DNA from: Canna indica
Taxonomy: Eukaryota > Streptophyta > Magnoliopsida > Zingiberales > Cannaceae
Length of the DNA stretch: 64,000 nt
Reading direction: 5' to 3'
Assembly (NCBI GenBank): GCA_034359265.1
Contig: CP136890.1
Span: forward strand, 33,646,501-33,710,500
The notes below the pieces were generated by a model. That model was not told the origin of the DNA. It saw only the letters and a list, made by a program, of their open reading frames with translations, and made no database searches. Position numbers and translations under genes: made by a program. Below are positions 10,391 to 19,343 of this stretch, piece after piece (position 1 is the first letter of the stretch; each line of letters begins with the position of its first letter).

Positions 10391-10498
10391 TGCATGGTAA
10401 TCGGCGCTTTTGGAAAGGTCTAAATTAAATTTCCGACTCCAAAAAGACGCCGATTTTTTCTAAAATAAGCATCGATTTCATTTCATTTTGTTGTAGTG

Positions 10499-10762
10499 TT
10501 CGGATGAAGATATGATTGTTCTGTTCTTGTTTTAGTTTTGGCTTAGATGGTTTTTCTCACCTAGTGTGAGGATTATGTGCGACCATTTTTGGCAGACTTC
10601 AGCCAGTATTGTAGTTTCGGAAATTAAATGTACTATAAAACCTTTAACTCTTTATTGCTTGAAATAACATCCCTGTTTTATTCACTGTATGTCTAATATT
10701 TCTTTCTTTCTTATTACTAAGCAATATCTGATTTCAATTTCATTTTCTTGGAAAAACTATTA
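10499..10762 (+). other. Probable SPL intron, left part
   Basis: Unique-looking, T-rich sequence between the CACTA end and the chromovirus 5' LTR. Joined across the retrotransposon it would read ...TTGGAAAAACTATT then CCTACAG at 21781-21787 and the SPL exon, making a normal intron end. Confidence 0.5.
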
Positions 10763-11042
10763 TGTAAGACCCGAAAAATTTTCTTAATATAAAAATTTAT
10801 TTTTGGTACAGCGCACCGAATCAGGAGTTAGTCGAGTCGAGCCGCGGAGTCGCCTCGAGTAGAAGATATAACTCGACTTATGAAGTTTAAATTGGTTAGA
10901 TGGATATTTCCTTATTAAGCATTAGATGTTCTTTTTGAGTCGAGTTCAAATCGTGTATGCAGACCGAATCGGGGCTCGAACCGAACTCGGATCAAGTCAA
11001 GTAGAGACTAAGTCAGTTAGAGGGGCATTTATGTCATTGGTG

Positions 11043-11066
11043 GATGAGGGGCTAAAACCCCTCATC
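11043..11066 (+). promoter_or_regulatory. TATA-like box inside a 9-bp palindrome
   Basis: Arms GATGAGGGG and CCCCTCATC around CTAAAA. The same arrangement recurs in every F1 LTR with this region (470, 3647, 19624, 44413, 46737 and copy 2). TSS placement is inferred from its position before the stem-loop. Confidence 0.5.
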
Positions 11067-11073
11067 ATGAGCA

Positions 11074-11097
11074 GTGCGGCTCATTCTTGAGCCGCAC
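11074..11097 (+). promoter_or_regulatory. LTR stem-loop, 10-bp perfect arms
   Basis: GTGCGGCTCA/TGAGCCGCAC around loop TTCT, 21 bp after the TAAAA of the preceding palindrome, so it would lie at or near the 5' end of an LTR-started transcript. Confidence 0.65.
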
Positions 11098-11123
11098 GTC
11101 ACTCGAGCAAGAGAGGAAGGAGG

Positions 11124-13659
11124 TGTCACGCCCCAAAAGCAGGGTCACGTGACCAGCTAGGGTATACATACTTATACCATGCAGCCTAACTCATGCACAT
11201 GCAAACATCATAAACAACAAAGTAAACAACAGCTTTTAATAATAAAAGAACCAAAACATATTTACATTTCAAAACAATATTTTAAATACATATTTCAAGT
11301 ACGGAAATGAATCGAAGAGTAACAGTTCTTTTAATAAATAAAACTGAATAAAATGTGAATGTCCCCACGGGACTACAACTCCAAATACCAAAATAAAAGT
11401 GCATGACAACCTACTACAGACTCGAATACGACCACTAACTAGGATTGCTATGAGATCATGTGGCTCATCTGCCCTCCAGCTGCGCCAAGTGCTCCAGCCC
11501 ACCTCACCGGCCAGGCTCTGCAAAACAAAACAAAACAATGACAACGGGTGAGTTCAAAGAACTAAGCAAGCGACTTTATCTTCCCTCACAAATAAACACA
11601 AAGATAACATAAATAAATTCTATCTTTAAACAGGCTACGTCGGAGAAATATGACTAGCTATCGGGCCCGAAGGTCATCCATGCCCACGACATCTCTCTCT
11701 TCAAAGAGGTGCATTAGGCCGAAGCCCTACCATGCCCGAAGGAGACGTCACCTAAAAAATGTGCATCAGGTTGAGCCCTACCATGCCTAAAGGCAATATC
11801 ACCATCACAGAGGTGCATCGGGTCGAAGCCCTACCATGCCCAAAGGCAACATCACCATCAATGAGGTGCATCGGGTCGAATCCCTAGCATAACTAAAAGC
11901 AACAACATTGTCAAGAGGTGCATCGGGTCGAATCCCTACCATGCCCAAAGACAACATCACCATCAAGAGGTGCATCGGGTCGAATCTCTACCATGACCAA
12001 AGGCAACATCACCATCAAGAGGTGCATCGGGTCAAATCCCAACCATGCCTAAAGGTAACCGCGCACATATCAAGATAATCGGTAAACACCCTCCGAACTT
12101 ATCCTACAGGTTGGGAATTGACATCCAATCACACGGGCGTAGCCCGTAACTCGGCTCCTAAATGAGCCGCTCCGTCATTCCCAAGGATATGGCGCATCAA
12201 GACCTAAGTCAAGATTCTCCTACGGTGTCCTAAGGGTGTCATCACTATGAAGCGTCTCAACACTTCAAACTCAACCCTTACCCCTTAGACCCGCAACGTC
12301 ATGAACCCGTGTGGTTTTATTTCATGCATACATTGTAAGTTGGTTCATAACAGATTATGCTCACCCTTAGAACCAATTTTAATTATAGAATTAAAATCTA
12401 GATCATCTCAATTAGGGTTTTATTTTAGAGTTTTGTTTTAGGGTTTTTTTCTGCCTAGAAGTGCTATGTATACCCCGAATCTACTCTTCAAAGTGTGTCC
12501 TATGTTTCCGAACTATATTTTCTGATCAAAAGGATAGGTTACACGACGATAATCAGGGATCTAATCACATAATTACAGAGAAATAAAAAATCAGCCCAGA
12601 TTCAATAAACAACACATAAATTTCAGAAAGCTGAAATTTTCAGCACAACATGAAATAAAATCCGAATTTTGCAGAATTAAATTCCTAAATTTCTAACATC
12701 ATAGATTCATCTCATCAAGCCAATCATGCATACAATCTCATAATTTTTATTCAATATAACTAGCCTATATATCAAGAATCCCTAAATCAAGAATCAAGAA
12801 AATTAAATTAATTCTTTAGCAACAAAAATCTCTAGAATTCCAAGATGAGGTTTGCACCCAAGATTCACAAGATTTAAGTATAAAATCACAGATCTTCCCT
12901 TAAACATAAATTCCATGATATGCGATCAAAATTTAAGATCTAAGCATGACATAGAAACCCAGAAAATCTCAAGAACAAAAAAGGACATTATCAAAACCAA
13001 GAATCCTCAAGGCGGCTTCAAGAAAATTCGAAGAAACTCCGAATAGGAGGGATAAAACCACTCACATTGATTAGAAAAATGATTTAGAGAAAAACTTTCA
13101 AGCGGCGATATCCAAATCCGGTCTGAAAGGGGGCGGCTCGACTCAACAATGGTGAAAGAGGGGCGGTGGCTCCACTCAAGCCGACGGCTCCAAGAAGAGG
13201 GGAAGGAGGGGCGGCGGCTCCTCCTCAAACAATTGTGTGGCCTCAAAAATTGGAGCCACAACCTAGGGGAGGGGGTTTTATAATTCCTCCTCAACCCTAA
13301 CCCTTCTAACTTAAGCCTAACCCGCATCCACTTAAGCCAAGACCAAACCGCTAACCCGATAAACTTAATTAAATTAATTTTGGCTTGATTAAACACACAA
13401 TTAAATCATAAGCATCTAATTAAATGCACCCACATAAGCATAATTCATAATTATCCAAACACCACAATAATTAAATATAATTCCAATCACTCAAACCTAA
13501 TTTCATAAATTCATAAATTCATAAATTTATATTCTATTTACCCGAGCTCGCAAGCCGCTCCGGACCATGAGTCGGCTCGGTTTGACCACGAACTAGTCCG
13601 CTAGGGTGGCAAACACACGCAACAAAAAAAATAACAATTTGAATATCTAGGATATTACA
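11124..13659 (-). mobile_element. Solo LTR of family F2, nested
   Basis: TGTCACGCCCC at 11124 to GATATTACA at 13659 (minus-strand LTR), 2536 bp, flanked on both sides by the target duplication GGAGG (11119-11123 and 13660-13664). No internal sequence, so LTR-LTR recombination removed the rest. It holds a ~52-bp minisatellite and, on the minus strand, TTATAAAA (13276-13283) followed by an imperfect GTGGC...GCCAC hairpin (13237-13259). Confidence 0.95.
11700..12056. repeat. ~52-bp minisatellite in F2 LTR
   Basis: Units contain GAGGTGCATCGGGTCGAA, CCCTACCATGCCCAAAGGCAA and CATCACCATCAA. About seven units of 45-52 bp; the first two are the most diverged. Similar arrays occupy the same place in the other F2 LTRs. 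Confidence 0.85.
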
Positions 13660-14796
13660 GGAGGGGAGATCTTGGATCTGCGCCGGAAACCGTGTCGCCG
13701 TCGGAAGGATCGAGGTCGTCAATGTCCACCCTTTCTTCTTCCTTGATCAAGGTGAGTGGTTACTTTCCGTTGATTTGGGGGAGGCGGGTAGCCGAACCCC
13801 TAGGACTGCTAGGTGTCGAGTTTCTCGCGAGTTTTTCATCGATTCATGGTACCTTGACCTTCTTATCGCTGTTTTAATTATTGTTGAATCGGATCTCTAC
13901 AATTTTTGTCGGATTTTTTATATTTTAGGGGTTGCCGAGTCAATGAAAAAGGGGAAAGGTCATGCCAAAATTTTCCTCAATTCCCTTGACGGATATAAAC
14001 CCCCTTTGAACGATCTTAAACCCATATTGAGTGGATTCATGATTTACTTATTGAAAGTGATTATTGGAACTCATCCTCTAAAGCCTAGTAGGCTCGGCCA
14101 AGCAAAGGGAAAACTCCATGTCCATGGGTTGGCCGAGTAAGGGGTGTGCGGCTTGATCAAGGTCTTAATTAGGATAGATCGGACACAAGACCATGAGTAG
14201 GCCCTAGGGGCTGGGTGCCATGTGGCATAGTTAGACTGTTATGGCTGCTTACATGAATGTATGGCCTATACAGGACGACCCCTGGGGTCGGTTGTCATAA
14301 TAGAAGCAACTTATATCCCTAACTTTATATTTTTTCTGCCATATATATATATATGTGTGTGTGTGATTATTGGGAAAATATGTGGTGGTTCGGAAGAATC
14401 GCTCACTGAGTCCCATGTGGACTCACGGTTTATTTTCTTATTTTGCAGAGCCTGATCAGTGAGATGAGGCTTGGAATCATGGTGCAGGTGGAGGGCAGGC
14501 TGTGGCGTAGATCTCGTAGCAGCGTCCACCTGTCATAGTCTAGAGGTCTAGGGCAGTTGTTTCATTTAAGACACTGAGATTGTCTATTCGGAAACATGTA
14601 CTTGCTTTTAAACTTGAGTTGTTTCCTATAGTGATTGATGTTTTAGAACTTTTCATGTTTTAACGCAAAATTGTGAACCTTCTTTAAAGATTTGAATAAA
14701 GCTGCATCGTTGTTTTCATTAGTGTATGTAGTAGGCTTTAGGGTAGGACATAGACCCTGGCCGGTCACACGATCCTAAGTTGGGGTGTGACAAAAT

Positions 14797-14808
14797 TGGT
14801 ATCAGAGC
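14797..14808 (+). other. Primer binding site (tRNA-Met type)
   Basis: TGGTATCAGAGC begins 4 bp after the 5' LTR. It matches the initiator tRNA-Met 3' end as used by most plant Ty3/gypsy elements. Gives element orientation and the LTR end. Confidence 0.9.
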
Positions 14809-14999
14809 TTTTGGTTAAGTTGTGACTATGACTAGGAGTTGGGTACCATATGAGACATATGATAGCGTGTCGACATACGGTATAGTGATGCTATGAGATC
14901 CGGCAACCACGACTGCACTCAGCGCACCATACGGTTAGTAATTTAAATTCCAGTTACAATTTGTTGGTATTAATGGTAAAAATTTTCTTGTAATTGAGT

Positions 15000-15860
15000 G
15001 TGATGAAGACTCACAATGCTGCATTGAGCCGCAGTGGTAGTAATTCCACTGAACGCCAGGTGGCCTTGTTGGGGTACAAGACCCTATAGTTGCTCAGCTG
15101 GGGGAGAGAGCAGTTAGAGGAAGGGGTACAAGACCCTATAGTTGCTCAGCTGTAGACCCAGGTGGCCTTGTTGACAGAGGCGCCCCACAGAGAGCAAGAA
15201 TTGAGGAAGTAATAGCAATCACAGCAGCCTCCGCAGCCGGTACCGATGATACCCGTGGTACCGGCGGCGGCGGAGCCAGTAGTGTCAACAGATAGGATTC
15301 CAAAGTCCCCCCACCTATGCGGACTTTGTTAAACTGAGACTTTCGGTGTTCACCGGGACTGATAAGCAGGTTGAGGTCATCGAATTTCTGGCTGACTGCT
15401 ACGAGTTTTGTGTGGAGCTGGGACGCTCATCTGAGGCAGCAGCTCGTATGGTAAGCCTACAGCTCAAGGGCCGGCCTTGGCACTCTGAGGGGACAGTTGC
15501 ACCGATGGATCACCGGTAGAGTCGGGGACACAACAGTAGCCGAGGCCGTGGAGGTTCAAGGGCAGGGGCAGCACGACCGGCAGAGTCAGGGGTGCCTCTC
15601 ATAGGTCAGACATACCGCAGTGTGGTCACTGGAACAAAAGGCACCGAGGGTCTTACTATGGCCGCACGGATGCATGCTTCAAATGTGGGCAGGTTGGACA
15701 TTTTAGAAAAGATTGTCCGAATAGAGGTAGCCAGAGGACCGAGTAGTCAAGGGGAAAAGCCCCGATGCCAGTTGGGTCAGTGGCTCAGAAGGGTTCGATA
15801 TAGAGGACGGGGCTGCAAGTTAGCCACTATGGGAGATTGTCTGCCCGAGTTTACGCCATG
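15000..15860 (+). pseudogene. gag: Gypsy gag remnant with CCHC zinc knuckle
   Basis: The Gag region is badly broken by stops and frameshifts. A complete CX2CX4HX4C zinc knuckle survives at 15675-15716: CFKCGQVGHFRKDC. Gag proteins form the particle shell and bind element RNA through this knuckle. Upstream, phrases such as YADFVKLRLSVFTGTDK appear only after crossing frameshifts near 15300-15380. A short duplicated stretch (GGGGTACAAGACCCTATAGT at about 15071 and 15123) lies in the N-terminal part. Confidence 0.75.
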
Positions 15861-15898
15861 AATCGCGACGGGGCATAGGCATCCAGGGCAGTGGTGAC

Positions 15899-16315
15899 AT
15901 GTACTATTTTAGTCAGTTCTCTGCTGCTTATGTCCTGTTAGATCCGAGTGCCCCGCACTCATTTGTATCGGCCAAATTTGCTATCGGATTGCCTATGGCA
16001 CCTTCCTTTCTTGTTGTGCCATATGTGGTATCAATGCCTACAGGCGACTCATTAATAGTAAAATCAATCTTCCTTGACCGCGAAGTGCTAGTTGGTGGTC
16101 ATGGGTTGAAGGCATAATTGACACTTCTGCCTATGCTTGAAATTGACGTCACCCTCGGCAAGGATTGGCTGGAGGAGCATTTCACGTTAGTTAATTGCAG
16201 GACTATGACTGTCACATTCAGTAAGCCGGGTTGCCGCAATTCACCTTCCGTGGGGAAGGAAAGGCTGAGCCCATGGGCGTCATTTCAGACCTTGAGGCTC
16301 GTAAATTGCTATTAG
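15899..16315 (+). pseudogene. Gypsy aspartic protease remnant
   Basis: Retropepsin-like segment with VLLDPSAPHSFVS at the active-site position, where related elements have a D-S/T-G-A core; the change to D-P-S would be expected to inactivate it. Followed by LPMLEIDVTLGKDWLEEHF, the conserved end of plant gypsy proteases. An in-frame stop (TAA at 16115-16117) separates the halves. Proteases of this kind cut the Gag-Pol polyprotein. Confidence 0.8.
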
Positions 16316-16379
16316 GCGGTTGCTCTTCTTGGCATTCGTATATATGGCCGAGGAAAAGGGGGGCACGGCTTAGGAGGTT

Positions 16380-17260
16380 AGTAGACTCTAGTGATATGTG
16401 AGTTCTCCGATGTCTTCCCAGAAGATATGCCCAGATTTTCGCCTAAGAGAGAAATTGAATTCTGCATTGAGTTGCAGCCCGGAGCAGCACCGATCCCCAT
16501 CCCACCTTATAGGGTGTCATCGGCTGGACTCCGTGAGTTAAAGGCCTAGTTGCAGGAATTGCTGGACTTGGGTTTCATTCGCCCAAGTGTGTCCCCGTGG
16601 GGTGCTCCGGTCCTTTCTGTGAAGAAAAAGAACGGGTCCATGCCTATGTGCATCGACTATAGGCAGGTCAACAAGGTGACAATCAAGAATCGTTACCCGC
16701 TGCCTATAATCGATGACTTGTTCGACCAGTTGTAGGGGGTCCAGTGGTAATCAAGGATTAATTTGGGGTCTGGATAGCATCAGTTGAGAATCTGAGACCA
16801 TGACGTACCCAAGACCGCCTTCAGGACCTGCTACGGCCATTACGAGTTCCTGGTAATGTCATTTGGGTTGACGAACACCCCTGCGGCCTGTATGGACCGC
16901 ATGAACAGAGTGTTCAAAGAATATCTAGATAGATTGTGATCGTCTTTATTGACGATATCCTAGTGTATTCCAAGAGCAAGGAGGAACACTCCGAGCATTT
17001 GGAAATGGTCCTGGGAACCCTAAGAAAACATCAGTTGTACGCCAAATTCACCAAGTGTGAGTTTTGGTTAGAAAGTGTGGGATTCCTAGGGCATATAGTG
17101 TCCATGGAAGGAATCAGTGTGAACCCTGCCAAGATAGAGGTAGTAAAGGACTGGAAGTGGCCGACCAGTGTGACCGAAGTCTGCAGTTTCTTGGGGTTAG
17201 CTAGGTATTACAGAAAGTTTGTAGAAAATTCTCAAAAATTACAGCTCCTTTGACTCGGTT
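16380..17260 (+). pseudogene. Gypsy reverse transcriptase remnant
   Basis: Recognisable RT blocks: [39 protein letters not shown], then [13 protein letters not shown] with the catalytic Asp pair, then [14 protein letters not shown]. Stops (TAG near 16732, TAA near 16748) and a frameshift just before the FIDD block (about 16935) kill it. RT would copy the element RNA into DNA. Confidence 0.9.
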
Positions 17261-17269
17261 AACCCATAA

Positions 17270-17789
17270 GAAAGTCAAATTTGAGTAGGACGGGAAGTGT
17301 GAGGAGAGCTTCTTGAAGCTCAAAGAATGCCTAACGTCAACACCAATTTTGGCCGTACCTTTTGGCTCGGGAGGATTTGTGGTATACTGTGATGCCTCTC
17401 AGGTTGGCCTGGGTTGTGTCCTAATGCAGTATGACAGGGTTATTGCCTATGTGTCTCATCAGTTGAAAGTGCATGAAAAGAATTATCCAGCCCATGATTT
17501 GGAACTGGCGGCGGTAGTGGTTGCTCTAAAGTTATGGCATCACTACTTGTATGGTGAGGCTTGTGAGATTTATACCAACCAGAAAAGCCTCCAGTACTTG
17601 CTCACCCAAAAGGAGCACAATTTAAGGCAAAGAAGATGGCTTGAACTCTTGAAAGATTATGATTGTACCATCTTGTATCACCCTGGGAAGGCCAATGTGA
17701 TGGTAGACGCACGGAGCAGAAAGTCTATGGGCAACCTATCCCATTTGGCAGTCGGGAGAAGGCCGTTAGCGCGAGACTTGGCAGTATGA
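17270..17789 (+). pseudogene. Gypsy RNase H remnant
   Basis: Open for 158 codons from 17313: [17 protein letters not shown] carries the first catalytic Asp, HDLELAAVV the Glu. In the third position the text is [10 protein letters not shown] where relatives have YTDHKSLQ, so the catalytic Asp looks changed to Asn. Ends with [16 protein letters not shown], typical of the connection to integrase. Confidence 0.88.
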
Positions 17790-17864
17790 TTGGATGGAGG
17801 AGCAGTATTAGTGGTGTCACCACCGGGAGCCCTAGTGGCACACCTACGGGTATAATCCACACTG

Positions 17865-18716
17865 GTGGATATATTGCGTGCCGCGCAGGGAGAGGACAAC
17901 TTTTGTGTACTGACGAAGGACTTAGTGCATAGAGGCGATGTAGAGAATGGATTCAGGTTGGACTCAGAGGATGTGCTGCGATTCAGAGACAGAATCGTGG
18001 TGCCTAATATGACAGAGGTGCGCAGGCAAGTCCTAGAGCTGGGTCATCGCTCCATTTATATAATGCATCCGGGAGCCACCAAAATGTACCGAGATTTAAG
18101 GCAGCATTACTGGTGGAAGGGCATGAAAAGGGAGGTTGCAGAAAAGTGTTTGGTCTGCCAACAGGTAAAGGCCGAACATCTGAAGCCCGCGGGGCTATTG
18201 CAAATCCTAGAGGTTCCCGAGTGGAAGTAGGAGAAGATCACCATGGATCTAGTGATAGGGTTGCCTAAGTCAAAAGGCGGTTTTGATTCTACCTGGGTGG
18301 TGGTTGACAGATTGACAAAGACCGCCCATTTCATACCCATCAAGACAACCTTTTCTGCGGAGTAGTACGCCAGACTATTCTTGGATAGGATTGTGGCATA
18401 CCATGGTACCCCAGTGATGATCATATCAGATCGCGGTACCCAATTCACAACCCAGTTTTGGCAGTCCTTCCAGGAAACCTTGGGCACCCAGGTGCGTATC
18501 AGCACAGCTTTCCATCCGCAGACGGATGGACAGTCAGAGAGGACCATCCAAACCTTGAAAGATATGCTGAGGGCGTGCGTCCTGGATATGACCGGTGAGT
18601 GGGAGAAACACTTAGCATTGATCGAGTTCTCCTACAACAATAGCTGTCACAGTAGCATTGGCATGGCTCCTTTCGAGGCCTTGTATGGGTGGCGGTGTAG
18701 GTCTCCTGTGGGCTAG
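17865..18716 (+). pseudogene. Gypsy integrase remnant
   Basis: Zinc-binding HHCC region: GHRSIYIMHPGATKMYRDL through LVCQQ, with about three residues missing before KCLVC. Catalytic core residues are traceable: Asp in MDLVIGLPKS, Asp in IISDRGTQF, Glu in [10 protein letters not shown]. Stops near 18228 and 18363 break the frame. Ends [18 protein letters not shown], then a stop. Confidence 0.9.
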
Positions 18717-18737
18717 TTTGAGGTCGGAGAATCACTC

Positions 18738-19300
18738 ATGGTGGGTCCTGATCTGGTTGAGGAGGCGGTAGAGAAGGTGAAAACTATAAAGGAAAGATTA
18801 CTGGCAGCCCAGAGTCGTCAGAAAATGTATGTCGATAAGAAGGCTAGAGAGTTAGAGTTCACTGAGGTCGACTTGGTGTTCCTGAATGTTTCCCCAATGA
18901 AAGGGTTCGTCTTGTTTGGGAAGAAGGGGAAATTGAGCCCTAGGTTCATTGGGCCTTTCCCTATTCTCAAGCGGAGAAGCGCGGTGGCTTACGAATTGGC
19001 TTTGCCTCCTACCCTAAGCAGAGTTCACCCAGTTTTTCATATATCCATGCTCAGGCGTTATGTAAGAGAAGATTCGCATGTGATCGAGCCCTCTTCTATC
19101 GAAGTAGATTCGGCTATCTCATTCGAGGAAAGGTCGGTGGAGATCCTCGACCGCCAAATTAGAAAGCTGAGGTCCAAATAAATCCCCCTAGTGAAAGTTA
19201 GATGAGAGCACCACTCTGGGCAAGAGGTCACTTGGGAGGTAGAGCGAGACATGAGAGAGCGCTACCCTTCCTTGTTTGAAGACCAGGTAAGTCCTTGCAA
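18738..19300 (+). pseudogene. Integrase C-terminus with chromodomain-like tail
   Basis: Open for 147 codons: [54 protein letters not shown]. After a stop at 19179 come the remains of a chromodomain (QEVTWEVERDMRERYPSLF). This architecture is that of chromoviruses, whose tail guides integration to particular chromatin. Confidence 0.85.
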
Positions 19301-19329
19301 TCCAATTAAATTTGAGGACGAATTTCCCT

Positions 19330-19343
19330 TAAGGGGGGATGGT
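19330..19343 (+). other. Polypurine tract
   Basis: AAGGGGGGATGGT directly before the 3' LTR start TGTAAGACCC; primes plus-strand DNA synthesis in LTR elements. Confidence 0.7.

Larger units (their letters stand above)
5454..10498 (+). mobile_element. Probable Pack-CACTA element carrying gene fragments
   Basis: The left end CACTGCAACAA (5454) and the right end, whose reverse complement is CACTACAACAAAA (ending 10498), match the CACTA-superfamily terminus. Inside both ends the order GATGCTTA, then CG(T/G)CGGTTTT or CGGCG, is repeated in inverted orientation. Sub-terminal hairpins lie inside both ends (GGCGCCATCAG...GCGCC near 5588; a repeat block at 10005-10390). Flanking trinucleotides are TTT and TTC, so the 3-bp target duplication is imperfect. 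Between the ends are a 5'-UTR-like C/T-rich leader, exon-like pieces of an unidentified gene and a broken ARF gene, all plus strand and with introns. That is the layout of a Pack-type element with genomic capture. No transposase was seen except possibly a short 3' piece. Confidence 0.6.
10763..14792 (+). mobile_element. 5' LTR of the F1 chromovirus, interrupted
   Basis: Starts TGTAAGACCC, ends GGGGTGTGACA. Contains the TATA-like palindrome (11043-11066), the stem-loop (11074-11097) and the nested F2 solo LTR. Compared with the 3' LTR it lacks 967 bp at 14190/14191, with AGA at both ends of the missing segment. Confidence 0.9.
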
